Assembly (NCBI RefSeq): GCF_001428025.1
Contig: NZ_LMSC01000007.1
Span: forward strand, 62,320-126,319
Direction: 5' to 3'
From: Phycicoccus sp. Soil748
GTDB lineage: Bacteria > Actinomycetota > Actinomycetes > Actinomycetales > Dermatophilaceae
Length of the DNA: 64,000 bases
Shown: positions 10,068 to 18,295 of the stretch, one piece after another
How positions within the stretch are numbered: position 1 is the stretch's first letter
Layout: the number at the start of each line of letters is the position of its first letter
The notes under the pieces: generated by a model
Told to the model about the DNA's origin: nothing
What the model saw: the letters and a program-made list of their open reading frames with translations, nothing else
Database searches by the model: none
Made by a program: the position numbers and the translations under genes

Positions 10068-10976
10068 ATGCCCGACCACCTCCCCGCGCCGGAGCCCCTG
10101 CTCGTCGACGACGACCTCGTCCTGCACGGGCTCGACGACGAGACCGTGGGTGACGGCGTCGTCGCCTTCGAGGCCATCTGGCAGCACGAGCGGGTCGGTC
10201 GCGTCGAGCTGCTGCACGGCGATGCCGGCGACGCCGAGCTCATCTGGCTGTTCGTACCCGAGTACCGCGCCGTCGGCGTCGTCGAGCGGGCCCTGCGGCT
10301 CGTGCTGCGCTGGGGGTTCGACGAGCTCGGCCTGCGCCGGGTCGAGACCCGCGTCGAGGACGAGGACCGCGGCGCGGTGCGCTCCGCCATGCGCGCCGGG
10401 CTGCGCAAGGAGGGTGTCAGCCGGGCCGTCACCGTCCCCGGCGGTCGCGGCGACGTCATGGTGCTCAGCGCCCTGGACGACGACGCCCCGCCGCACACGC
10501 GCGAGGGCTTCATCGCCCAGCTCAACGCCGCGCTGCCCACCAAGCGGGCCATCGCCCAGGGCGTGGTGCGGGACGCCGCTGGACGGGTGCTCCTGTGCGA
10601 GCTGGTCTACAAGAACGAGTGGGACCTTCCCGGCGGGGTGGTCGACCCGTACGAGTCGCCGGCGCAGTGCGTGGTCCGCGAGGTCCGTGAGGAGCTCGGC
10701 GTCGAGGTCGAGGTGCGCTCGCTGCTGGCCGTCAACTGGCTGCCCCCGTGGCGCGGGTGGTCCGACGCCACGGCCTTCATCTTCGACCTGGGCGTCGCGG
10801 ACGAGGAGCTCGTCACGCGGGCCACGTTGCAGCCCAGGGAGATCCGCGCGCTGCACTGGGTCGGCGAGGAGGAGCTGGAGAGCCGTGTGGCGCCGTACAA
10901 CCAGCGGCTGCTTGCCTTCCTGCTCGGGCACCGGGGCCCCACGGCCTACCTCGAGGACGGCTTGCCGGCCCTGTGA
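10068..10976 (+). CDS. GNAT acetyltransferase-like / Nudix hydrolase fusion
   Basis: A 302-residue two-domain protein. Residues about 12-138 look like a GNAT fold: VPEYRAVGVVERALRLVLRW replaces the usual acetyl-CoA loop, followed by a LGLRRVETRVEDED beta-alpha unit. Residues about 160-300 are a Nudix domain with a perfect Nudix box at 190-212 (G at 190, Glu196, REVREELGV), coordinating Mg2+ for diphosphate hydrolysis. DLPGGVVDPYE precedes it. The GNAT part lacks a clear Q/RxxGxG/A pyrophosphate-binding loop, so it may be a non-catalytic ligand-binding module. Substrates are unknown. The gene is monocistronic and divergent from rmuC. Confidence 0.85.
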   Translation: MPDHLPAPEPLLVDDDLVLHGLDDETVGDGVVAFEAIWQHERVGRVELLHGDAGDAELIWLFVPEYRAVGVVERALRLVLRWGFDELGLRRVETRVEDEDRGAVRSAMRAGLRKEGVSRAVTVPGGRGDVMVLSALDDDAPPHTREGFIAQLNAALPTKRAIAQGVVRDAAGRVLLCELVYKNEWDLPGGVVDPYESPAQCVVREVREELGVEVEVRSLLAVNWLPPWRGWSDATAFIFDLGVADEELVTRATLQPREIRALHWVGEEELESRVAPYNQRLLAFLLGHRGPTAYLEDGLPAL

Positions 10977-11082
10977 GGTGAGCCCGCGCCCGGCGGCCAA
11001 CCGTGCGCCGCGTGGGAACGCCCGGTAACGCATTCCTGCAGGTCAGCCGCTCGTTCGACGTGCGCGGCTCGCCACACCCCGC

Positions 11083-11088
11083 TACTGT
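11083..11088 (+). promoter_or_regulatory. -10 of the repeat-protein/M50 operon
   Basis: TACTGT lies about 50 nt before the ATG at 11137. The implied leader contains an ACGGAG ribosome-binding site 6 nt before the start. Unlike many neighbours, this gene would have a normal 5' leader. Confidence 0.4.
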
Positions 11089-11136
11089 CGCGACGTCATC
11101 TTGCCGGGGGAATTCGTTCGAAACACGGAGTGCACC

Positions 11137-11811
11137 ATGACTGACTCGACCATGCCGCCACTGTCCGCGGAGGAGCTGGCTGCCGAAGGCACCACCGCCC
11201 TCCCCGACAAGGAGGTGATCAGCCTGCTCGACCTCAACGCCGACCTCGACATCGGTCTGGACGCGGCAGCGCCCATCGACCTCGCAGTCGCGGCCAACGC
11301 CAACGTCGCGGCGCCGATCGACGCCGCGGTCGGGGCCAACGTGCTCTCGGTGGGCTCCGAGGCCCAGGCGCTCTCAGACCAGGGCGTCCTCATCGACCAG
11401 GGCATCACGGGCGAGGCGGTCGCCGAGGGCGGCCAGGACTCCACCATCGACCAGGCAGACGCAGCCCCGGCTCCGGCCGACACGGCGGCCCAGGCGCCTG
11501 CCGCGGACTCGACGGTCCCGGTCGACGGCGCCTCGTCGACCGACGCGGTGGATGCGGGCGGCTCCCTCGACGGCCCCCTGCTCAACGTCGACGTCGACCT
11601 CGCCGCGGACCTCGACCTCGCGGCTCCGATCGCCGGCGCCGTCGCAGCGAACGCGAACGTCGCGGCGCCGATCGACGCATCGGTCGCTGGAAACGTCGGC
11701 TCGATCGACTCCGACGCCGTGGCCATCTCGCAGCAGGACGCCATCATCACGCAGGACATCGACGCCGACGCCAGTGCGTCGACGGACCAGACCTCGGACA
11801 TCTCCCAGTAG
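11137..11811 (+). CDS. Ala/Asp-rich internally repeated protein, possible M50 protease substrate
   Basis: A 224-residue, acidic, cysteine-free protein without signal peptide or membrane segment. It has three parts: an N-terminal leader-like region (1-30) with a charged LPDKEVISLLD stretch at its end, and two copies of a repeat of about 60 residues (31-90 and 149-208) sharing the identical core AANANVAAPID (52-62 and 170-180), joined by an Ala/Pro/Asp/Ser-rich linker. ATG 11137 has ACGGAG upstream. It ends 21 bp before the gene for a PqqD-like/M50 membrane protease, so the two are almost certainly cotranscribed. I do not recognise a named family. A substrate or exported product of the neighbour is inference from context and shape. 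Confidence 0.8.
   Translation: MTDSTMPPLSAEELAAEGTTALPDKEVISLLDLNADLDIGLDAAAPIDLAVAANANVAAPIDAAVGANVLSVGSEAQALSDQGVLIDQGITGEAVAEGGQDSTIDQADAAPAPADTAAQAPAADSTVPVDGASSTDAVDAGGSLDGPLLNVDVDLAADLDLAAPIAGAVAANANVAAPIDASVAGNVGSIDSDAVAISQQDAIITQDIDADASASTDQTSDISQ
11227..11406 (+). repeat. Coding repeat copy 1 in the Ala/Asp-rich protein
   Basis: Encodes residues 31-90. It aligns with residues 149-208, sharing the DLD...AAPI lead-in, the invariant AANANVAAPID core and a trailing SxGSEAQALSDQ-like / DSDAVAISQQ-like segment ending in DQGI or TQDI. Confidence 0.75.
11581..11760 (+). repeat. Coding repeat copy 2 in the Ala/Asp-rich protein
   Basis: Encodes residues 149-208, the second copy of the repeat of about 60 residues. 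The eleven-residue core is identical to that of copy 1, while flanking positions differ conservatively. This points to an old duplication kept under selection. Confidence 0.75.
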
Positions 11812-11832
11812 TCGGCGCGAGGACGCACTGAC

Positions 11833-14340
11833 GTGACTCCCTTCGAGGGGCCTGGGGCCCCAGCCGGGCGCGAGCCTGCCCCCGAGCCAGCCGGCTCCGG
11901 GGCGGCCCTCGCACCGGGGGCCGACGACCGGACCGACGACCGGACCGACGAGCCGGTCCCCGTGCGGGCCGACGGCGTCCAGCTGCTCGGTGAGGTGCCG
12001 GGGTCCGGCTACCGCGTGGCGCCGGCCCTCGTGCGCCGCGGCGACGGGCAGACGATCCAGCTGACACCCCTCCTGTACGCCGTCCTGGAACAGGTGGACG
12101 GCCGGCGCACGACGGCCCAGATCGCCGAGGCGGTCGGGGCCGCGATCGGCCGCCAGGTGCGCGCCGAGGACGTCGAGTCGCTGTGTGACTCCAAGCTCCG
12201 CACCATCGGGGTGCTCAAGAGGGTCGACGGCTCGGACCCCGAGCTGAAGCGCTCAAACCCCTTGCTGGCACTGCGGTTCCGCTATGTGGTGACGGATCCG
12301 AAGCTCACGCGGAGCATCACGGCGCCGTTCGCGCTGCTGTTCGCCCCCGTGGTCGTGGCCCTGCTGGTCGTCGCGTTCCTCGCGGTGTGCGGGTGGGTCA
12401 TGATGCACAAGGGTCTGGGGTCGGCGACGCACCAGGCCTTCGACCAGCCTGCGCTGCTGCTCGCCGTCTTCGCGCTGACCGTGGTGTCTGCGGGGTTCCA
12501 CGAGTTCGGCCACGCTGCCGCCGCGAGGTATGGCGGCGCCACCCCGGGGGCGATGGGTACCGGGTTGTACCTGGTGTGGCCGGCCTTCTACACCGACGTC
12601 ACCGACAGCTACCGTCTCGGCCGCGCCGGCCGAGTACGCACCGACCTCGGCGGTCTCTACTTCAACGCCATCGTCGCCGTCCTGATGTTCGGCGTGTGGT
12701 GGGCGACCGGGTGGGACGCCATCCTGCTCATCATCGCCACCCAGGTGCTCCAGATGGTGCGCCAGCTCGCTCCTCTGGTCCGGTTCGACGGCTACCACGT
12801 GCTCGCGGACGTCACCGGCGTCCCCGACCTCTACCACCGGATCAAGCCGACGCTGGTCTCCCTGCTGCCGAGGCACTGGAACGATCCCGAGGCCAAGGTG
12901 CTCAAGCCGTGGGCCCGCGCGGTCGTCACCACCTGGGTCCTGGTCGTCGTGCCGGTGCTGGCCTTCTCGATGGTGATGATGGTGCTCAGCTTCCCACGGG
13001 TCGCCGGCACGGCCTGGGCGTCGGTGGCACGGCAGTGGGCCCGGCTGGAGACGCAGGCCGCCGACGGGGACGTGCTCGCCGTGGTCGTCCGCGTGCTCTC
13101 GATCGTGGCCATCGCGCTGCCGGTGTTCGGGGTGGCGTTCATCGTGTCGCGCCTGGTCCGCCAGGTGGTGCTCGGCACGTGGCGCAGGACGAGTGGACAC
13201 CCAGTACGGCGCACTGCCGCGGGGATCGTGGCAGCCGCCGTCGTCGCGGGCCTGGCCTGGGCCTGGTGGCCGCAACCGGGCACCTACCGGCCCGTGCAGG
13301 CGTACGAGCGGGGGACGCTGGCCGACGCGGTCCACACGACCTTCACGCGCACCGGGCTCGTGTCACCGGCCCAGCAGCGGCTGCAAGAGGGTCGGCAGGC
13401 CACCGGTCGCACGATCTGGCGCAGGGGAGCGGCACTTCCCACCGCCGATGCGCCAGTGCTCGCGGTGGTCATGGCGCCGCGGCCCGGCCAGACCGCGCCG
13501 GACGGGTCGGCACTGCCCACCTGGGTGTTCCCGTTCGACCGCCCGCTCCCTCCCGGCGAGGGTGACAACCAGGCCTTGGCCGTCAACACGACCAACGGGT
13601 CCTCCGAGTACGACGTCGCCTTCGCGCTCGTGTGGGCTGACGGCAACAGCGTCGCGAACACCAACGAGGCCTACGCCCTGGCGTCCTGCACCGACTGCCA
13701 GACGGTGGCGGTCGCCTTCCAGGTCGTCGTCATCATCGGTGACGCACACGTCGTCGTCCCCGAGAACATCGCCGCTGCCGTCAACTACAACTGCGTGCAG
13801 TGCGTGACGCAGGCCCTGGCGACCCAGCTGGTCGTCACTCTCTCCGGCCCCTTGGACGCCCGCAGCACGGCGGAGCTCAACGCGCTGTGGGCCGAGATCT
13901 CTGCCTTCGGGAACCACGTCCAGGACGTCCCGCTGAGCGAGCTCCAGGGACGGCTGGCCGACTACGAGCGCCAGATCCTCGCCATCCTGCGCAAGGACCC
14001 GGCGTGGGTCGAGCCGCGCGGCGGCGACTCGTCCACTGCGACGTCGACCACCCCCACGACCAGCTCCACGACCAGCTCCACGACCAACCCCACGACAGTG
14101 CCCACCACGACCGGCCAGGCCCCCTCCGGCTCGACCAGCTCCGGGGCGCAGCCTTCGCCGACCTCGGGTGGTGCCGCGTCCACCGGGACGACCCCGTCGT
14201 CGACCTCCGGCTCAGCGAGCTCGACCGCCCCGAGCGCGTCCAGCACCTCGGGAAGCCCCACGACCTCGACGGCCGGCGCGAGCTCCTCGTCGGCGCCGGT
14301 CCCTGGCGAGGAGGTGGCGTCGACCACCTCTGCGCCGTGA
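11833..14340 (+). CDS. PqqD-like/M50 intramembrane zinc protease with secreted Cys domain and Ser/Thr-rich tail
   Basis: An 835-residue multidomain protein. Order: disordered acidic N-terminus (1-45); a PqqD-like winged-helix region (about 60-130; TPLLYAVLEQVDGRRTTAQI), the fold of RiPP recognition elements; several membrane helices from about 162; the M50 zinc motif HEFGH (His223, Glu224, His227) and a second motif RFDGYH with Asp319 as likely third ligand; more helices to about 482; an extracytoplasmic domain (about 485-725) with paired CxxC motifs (Cys619/622, Cys654/657); and a Ser/Thr/Pro tail of about 105 residues. The middle resembles proteins annotated as putative peptide zinc metalloprotease (YydH-like). 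The GTG start is 21 bp after the repeat protein. Peptide processing or export is inference. Confidence 0.88.
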   Translation: MTPFEGPGAPAGREPAPEPAGSGAALAPGADDRTDDRTDEPVPVRADGVQLLGEVPGSGYRVAPALVRRGDGQTIQLTPLLYAVLEQVDGRRTTAQIAEAVGAAIGRQVRAEDVESLCDSKLRTIGVLKRVDGSDPELKRSNPLLALRFRYVVTDPKLTRSITAPFALLFAPVVVALLVVAFLAVCGWVMMHKGLGSATHQAFDQPALLLAVFALTVVSAGFHEFGHAAAARYGGATPGAMGTGLYLVWPAFYTDVTDSYRLGRAGRVRTDLGGLYFNAIVAVLMFGVWWATGWDAILLIIATQVLQMVRQLAPLVRFDGYHVLADVTGVPDLYHRIKPTLVSLLPRHWNDPEAKVLKPWARAVVTTWVLVVVPVLAFSMVMMVLSFPRVAGTAWASVARQWARLETQAADGDVLAVVVRVLSIVAIALPVFGVAFIVSRLVRQVVLGTWRRTSGHPVRRTAAGIVAAAVVAGLAWAWWPQPGTYRPVQAYERGTLADAVHTTFTRTGLVSPAQQRLQEGRQATGRTIWRRGAALPTADAPVLAVVMAPRPGQTAPDGSALPTWVFPFDRPLPPGEGDNQALAVNTTNGSSEYDVAFALVWADGNSVANTNEAYALASCTDCQTVAVAFQVVVIIGDAHVVVPENIAAAVNYNCVQCVTQALATQLVVTLSGPLDARSTAELNALWAEISAFGNHVQDVPLSELQGRLADYERQILAILRKDPAWVEPRGGDSSTATSTTPTTSSTTSSTTNPTTVPTTTGQAPSGSTSSGAQPSPTSGGAASTGTTPSSTSGSASSTAPSASSTSGSPTTSTAGASSSSAPVPGEEVASTTSAP

Positions 14341-14361
14341 CTCGCCCCGTCGCGGCATACG

Positions 14362-14376
14362 CTCTCGTCCCGAGAG
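14362..14376. terminator. Short hairpin after the M50 protease gene
   Basis: CTCTCG and CGAGAG pair perfectly around a three-base loop, 22 bp after the M50 stop. The stem is only 6 bp and there is no T-tract, so it is a weak candidate. A TACGCT hexamer just before it could serve the thioesterase gene. Confidence 0.3.
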
Positions 14377-14410
14377 TCGGTGCGGTGCAGTGAGGACGTG
14401 AGGACGAGCG

Positions 14411-15274
14411 ATGGACGCGCAGCTCAGCGAGTTCGACGAGGGTTCGGCGGTTTCGGCGCGTGCTAGTGAGTCGGGGGTCTATGACGCCGCCCTCGGCGAG
14501 GGGTGGCGCATCGGGGGAGGCGTCAACGGGGGCCTGCTGCTCTCGGTCGTCGGCCGTGCCCTCTCGCAGGAGCTCGGCAAGGCGGAGGGCGACCGACCGG
14601 CGCACCCGCACCCGCTGGCCATCAGCGCCTACTACCTGACGCCCGGCGTGCCCGGCCCTGCGACGGTGCGGACGTCGGTCCTGCGCCGCGGCCGGGCGGT
14701 CTCCAACGGGCAGGCCTCGCTCGTGCAGCCCGACGAGGCGGGCGGCGAGGTCGAGCGCCTCCGGGTGCTCGCGACGTACGGCGACCTCGCCACGATGGAC
14801 GCGGACGCGAGCACCACCGCGGTGCCACCGGAGCTGCCGCCCGTGGACCGCTGCGTCTCGGCCGCGCAGGCGCCGCCGCAGTTCCTCAAGCACGCCTCTC
14901 TCCTCGAGCGCCTGGACCTGCGCCTCGACCCGGCCACGACCGGCTGGGCCATGGGCAAGCCGTCGGGCAACGGCGTGATCCGCGGGTGGCTGCGCATGGC
15001 CGACGACCGCGAGCCGGACCCGCTGCTGCTCCTGCTCGCCGTCGACGCCCTGCCGCCGGTAGCCTTCGAGCTCGGGCTGCCCGGCTGGGCGCCAACGCTC
15101 GAGCTGACGGCCCACGTGCGGGCCCGCCCGGCGCCCGGCTGGCTGCGCGTCGTCCTCACCAGCCGCACCATGTCGGGCGGTTACCTCGAGGAGGACGCCG
15201 AGGTCTGGGACAGCGAGGGCAGGCTGGTCGCGCTCTCCCGTCAGCTGGCGAGGGCCGCGACACCGCGACGGTAG
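14411..15274 (+). CDS. Acyl-CoA thioesterase family protein (double hot-dog fold)
   Basis: A 287-residue protein resembling TesB-like acyl-CoA thioesterases. The first hot-dog half includes WRIGGGVNGGLLLSVVGRAL and HPHPLAISAYYLTPG; the second includes WAPTLELTAHVRARPAPGWL and SGGYLEEDAEVWDSEGRLVA, the ending typical of this family. It probably hydrolyses acyl-CoA to free acid and CoA. Chain-length specificity is not readable. The ATG is preceded by GAGGA. Its TAG stop forms the first three bases of the TAGACT hexamer of the ychF promoter. Confidence 0.82.
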   Translation: MDAQLSEFDEGSAVSARASESGVYDAALGEGWRIGGGVNGGLLLSVVGRALSQELGKAEGDRPAHPHPLAISAYYLTPGVPGPATVRTSVLRRGRAVSNGQASLVQPDEAGGEVERLRVLATYGDLATMDADASTTAVPPELPPVDRCVSAAQAPPQFLKHASLLERLDLRLDPATTGWAMGKPSGNGVIRGWLRMADDREPDPLLLLLAVDALPPVAFELGLPGWAPTLELTAHVRARPAPGWLRVVLTSRTMSGGYLEEDAEVWDSEGRLVALSRQLARAATPRR

Positions 15275-15277
15275 ACT
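15272..15277 (+). promoter_or_regulatory. -10 of ychF overlapping the thioesterase stop codon
   Basis: TAGACT begins with the TAG stop of the upstream gene. It ends 9 nt before the ychF GTG, which would give an mRNA with a leader of only a few nucleotides. Confidence 0.42.
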
Positions 15278-15286
15278 CTCGGCCTT

Positions 15287-16372
15287 GTGGCTCTCACTAT
15301 CGGAATCGTCGGCCTGCCCAACGTGGGCAAGTCCACGATGTTCAACGCCCTGACCAAGAACAACGTGCTCGCGGCGAACTACCCGTTCGCCACCATCGAG
15401 CCCAACGTCGGGGTCGTCCCCCTGCCGGATGCCCGCCTCGGCAAGCTCGCGGAGATCTTCTCGTCGGAGAAGATCCTGCCCGCCACGGTGTCGTTCGTGG
15501 ACATCGCGGGCATCGTCCGCGGCGCCTCCGAGGGGGAGGGGCTGGGCAACAAGTTCCTCGCCAACATCCGTGAGGCGGACGCGATCTGCCAGGTCGTCCG
15601 CGCGTTCGAGGACGGCGACGTCGTCCACGTCGACGGCAAGGTCTCACCCGCGTCCGACATCGATACCATCCACACCGAGCTCATCCTCGCCGACCTGCAG
15701 ACCCTCGAGAAGGCCGTGCCGCGCCTCGAGAAGGAGTCGCGGATCAAGAAGGAGAGCAAGCCGCTGCTCGACAACGCGGTCGCCGCCCAGAAGGTGCTCG
15801 AGGAGGGCAGGACCCTGTATGCCGCGGGCGCGGCCGCCGGTGTCGACCTCGCCGAGGCGAAGCAGCTGGGCCTGCTGACCACCAAGCCGTTCATCTTCGT
15901 GTTCAACCTCGACGAGGACCAGCTCGGCGATGCCGAGCTCCACGCCTCGCTGCGCGCCCTGGCGGAGCCCGCCGACGCGGTGTTCCTCAACGCCAAGCTC
16001 GAGATGGACCTCATGGACATGGAGGCCGACGAGGCGATGGAGCTGCTCGAGTCGTTCGGGGCCACCGAGTCCGGTCTCGACCAGCTCGCCCGCACCGGGT
16101 TCCACACCCTCGGCCTGCAGACCTACCTCACCGCAGGTCCCAAGGAGTCCCGCGCGTGGACCATCGGCCGCGGCTGGACCGCGCCGCAGGCCGCCGGCGT
16201 CATCCACACCGACTTCCAGCGCGGGTTCATCAAGGCCGAGATCGTCTCCTTCGACGACCTCGTCGAGGCCGGCTCGATGGTCGCCGCGAAGGCCGCCGGC
16301 AAGGTCCGCATCGAGGGCAAGGACTACGTCATGGCCGACGGCGACGTGGTGGAGTTCCGCTTCAACGTCTGA
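15287..16372 (+). CDS. ychF: Redox-responsive ATPase YchF (Obg-like ATPase)
   Basis: A universally conserved P-loop protein of the TRAFAC class, 361 aa, which binds ATP rather than GTP and associates with ribosomes. The P loop is GLPNVGKST (9-17), switch II is VDIAGIVRGASEGEGLGN, and the expected G4 position reads FNLDED instead of NKxD, as in ATP-preferring YchF proteins. The C-terminal TGS domain ends with the family's GxVRIEGKDYVMADGDVVEFRFNV-type tail. The GTG start is standard. Rv1112 is the expected counterpart. Confidence 0.96.
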   Translation: MALTIGIVGLPNVGKSTMFNALTKNNVLAANYPFATIEPNVGVVPLPDARLGKLAEIFSSEKILPATVSFVDIAGIVRGASEGEGLGNKFLANIREADAICQVVRAFEDGDVVHVDGKVSPASDIDTIHTELILADLQTLEKAVPRLEKESRIKKESKPLLDNAVAAQKVLEEGRTLYAAGAAAGVDLAEAKQLGLLTTKPFIFVFNLDEDQLGDAELHASLRALAEPADAVFLNAKLEMDLMDMEADEAMELLESFGATESGLDQLARTGFHTLGLQTYLTAGPKESRAWTIGRGWTAPQAAGVIHTDFQRGFIKAEIVSFDDLVEAGSMVAAKAAGKVRIEGKDYVMADGDVVEFRFNV

Positions 16373-16395
16373 CCGTGGTCACGGTTCGGGCGGGC

Positions 16396-16411
16396 ACCCG
16401 GACAGCCGGGT
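16396..16411. terminator. Hairpin between convergent ychF and hydrolase genes
   Basis: ACCCGG and CCGGGT pair around a four-base loop in the 54-bp gap between the two stops. A second small palindrome, ACCGTG/CACGGT, lies just before it at 16372-16385. There is no T-tract, so termination is plausible but unproven. Confidence 0.4.
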
Positions 16412-16426
16412 CCGGTGCGCGAGTTC

Positions 16427-18160
16427 TCACCGCCGGGGCGCCCGCGGCAGGCCGGAGAGCACGATCGCCCGCGCCCGCTCGATACCCGCCGCACGCGCGT
16501 CCGTGGCGCGAGCAGCAGCTGAGCCGGCGTCCTCGAACGGCACGTCGTCGAACGAGCAGCGCGTCCCCTGGACCGGCAGCACCCGGCTCACGAGGTACCG
16601 ACCGACCACTGTCGTGGCACACGTGCTGTAGCCGAGCGAGGTGTGGCCCCAGCCCGCGACCGTGAGCAGGCGCGAACCGGCAAGGAGCCTCGTCACCGTC
16701 TGGGCCCCGGCGTACGGGGTGGCAGGGTCGTAGGTGTTGCCGACCACGAGCACCGGAGCCGACGTCTTCGCCGTCCACGGGCCGGTGTAGCGGTCGTCGG
16801 CCCGGCCGGGCCAGGTGGCGCACCCTGCCGACGCCCAGGTCCAGGCCCTGCCGAAGTACGGGGCCAGCGCGTCGCGTGCGATGCCTGCGTCCCACCAGGC
16901 CTCGCGAGAGGTGGGGTTCACGGAGTCCGAACAGGCCACCCCCTCGAAACCCTCGAAGGTCTGCGGCATCGGCTCCCGCTTGGCGAACGCGGAGGCCGCC
17001 GCGGCAGCTGCCGACGACGGCGAGGTCGCGGCGACCGGCGCCACGCCGACGGCCGCGGCCACCAGGCTCACGCCCGAGGCGAGGTCGCCCCATCCGTACG
17101 GTGAGTAGAAGGTTCCGAGGCTGGCTCCCACCACGTCCTGGTAGGAGACCGGCTCCGGGCCGTCGCCGAAGTCGACCTCGACCGGGCCCTTCCGCCGCAG
17201 CGCTGCAAGCGTGGCGTCGTACACCGTGCGCGGGTCTCCCTGGGCGGCGAGGGCACAGACGTCGGGGCCGGCCCGTCCGCACAGGGAGAAGAACTGGCCC
17301 AGGGACGCGCTCGCACCGAGGTCGCTGCCGAGTCGCGACGAGAACGGGAGTCGACGGTCGGCTGCGCTGCGACCGGTCGTCCAGGCGACGGGGTCGAGCA
17401 CGCCGTCGACGACCAGGGCCCGTACGTTGCCGGGGAACAGGTTCGCGTAGACGCTGCCCAGCTGTGTCCCGTAGGAGTAGCCGGCGTAGGTCAGGCCACG
17501 GTCGCCGACGGCACGGCGCAGGAGGTCGAGGTCACGGGCGACGTCGGCGGTCGACATGTGATCCAGGACCGGGCCGCCGTTGCGCTCGCAGAGCGAGGTG
17601 TAGGTCGTGTAGGCGGCATCGACGGTGCGGTACTCGGACCGGGTGAGGGGGAAGGCCGGGACACCACCGAAGACGTTGTCGAGCTGTTGGAAGGAACGGA
17701 AGCAGACCAGTGGGTTACTGCGGGCGACGCCACGGGGGTCGAAGCCCACGACGTCGAACCTGTCCAGCACGTCCTGGGGGAAGAGGGCCCACGCGAAGGA
17801 GGCGAAGTCGACGCCCGAGCCGCCCGGGCCGCCGGGGTTGATGAACAGGGTCCCGATCCGCCGCGTCGGCTGACTGGCCTCGAGCCTCTTGAGCGCGATC
17901 CGCAGCGTCTGGCCCTGCGTCCGGTCGTAGTCGAGCGGGACCGTGGCCCACGCACAGGAGAACGTCGCTCCGGGTGGCCCCTCCGAACCCCCGAAGTCGT
18001 CACCGCACGGGCCCCAGTCGAGCACCGGGACGGCGGCGTTGGCCGTACCCCCGCGGTCAGATGGGAAGGCGGCAGGGGCAGCAGAGCCGCTGGTGGCCGA
18101 CATCCCGAGTGAGACGGCTCCGGCCAGGACGATGGCAACGATGCGTGAGCGTCTGGACAT
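16427..18160 (-). CDS. Secreted alpha/beta hydrolase, tripeptidyl-aminopeptidase-like (TAP family)
   Basis: A 577-residue exported hydrolase. It has an N-terminal Sec signal (MSRRSR, hydrophobic core about 7-20, Ala-rich cleavage zone near 26-31), then an alpha/beta hydrolase fold with the oxyanion region NPGGPGGSG (108-116), nucleophile elbow GYSYG (Ser229), and a C-terminal TAP-like domain with the acid in NTYDPATPY and the catalytic His in GWGHTSLGY. Relatives in Streptomyces (SlpD/SlpE, Tap) cleave tripeptides from protein N-termini, whereas mycobacterial relatives act as lipases or proteases, so the substrate is open. The ATG at 18160 has a strong GAGGA upstream. It is monocistronic. Confidence 0.92.
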   Translation of the reverse strand: MSRRSRIVAIVLAGAVSLGMSATSGSAAPAAFPSDRGGTANAAVPVLDWGPCGDDFGGSEGPPGATFSCAWATVPLDYDRTQGQTLRIALKRLEASQPTRRIGTLFINPGGPGGSGVDFASFAWALFPQDVLDRFDVVGFDPRGVARSNPLVCFRSFQQLDNVFGGVPAFPLTRSEYRTVDAAYTTYTSLCERNGGPVLDHMSTADVARDLDLLRRAVGDRGLTYAGYSYGTQLGSVYANLFPGNVRALVVDGVLDPVAWTTGRSAADRRLPFSSRLGSDLGASASLGQFFSLCGRAGPDVCALAAQGDPRTVYDATLAALRRKGPVEVDFGDGPEPVSYQDVVGASLGTFYSPYGWGDLASGVSLVAAAVGVAPVAATSPSSAAAAAASAFAKREPMPQTFEGFEGVACSDSVNPTSREAWWDAGIARDALAPYFGRAWTWASAGCATWPGRADDRYTGPWTAKTSAPVLVVGNTYDPATPYAGAQTVTRLLAGSRLLTVAGWGHTSLGYSTCATTVVGRYLVSRVLPVQGTRCSFDDVPFEDAGSAAARATDARAAGIERARAIVLSGLPRAPRR

Positions 18161-18214
18161 GACGTCCTCTTCCACCCCGTGCCGCTCGCCCCCGACGACG
18201 GACGGCGTCTGTCC

Positions 18215-18244
18215 ACGGTAGGGGTCCTGCGGCGCCTCGCACAA
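18215..18244 (-). promoter_or_regulatory. Promoter of the TAP-like hydrolase gene
   Basis: On the minus strand TTGTGC and TACCGT are separated by 18 nt. The predicted start would give a leader of roughly 50 nt carrying the GAGGA site. Confidence 0.4.
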
Positions 18245-18255
18245 GGTCCCGTACA

Positions 18256-18283
18256 CCGTTGGCGTCCCGGTGCCTGCCAACGG
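18256..18283 (-). terminator. Hairpin after the glycosyltransferase operon
   Basis: CCGTTGGC and GCCAACGG form a perfect 8-bp stem around a 12-base loop, 12 bp past the stop of the last glycosyltransferase gene. No T-tract follows. Confidence 0.45.
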
Positions 18284-18295
18284 GCCGGCCCGTGG

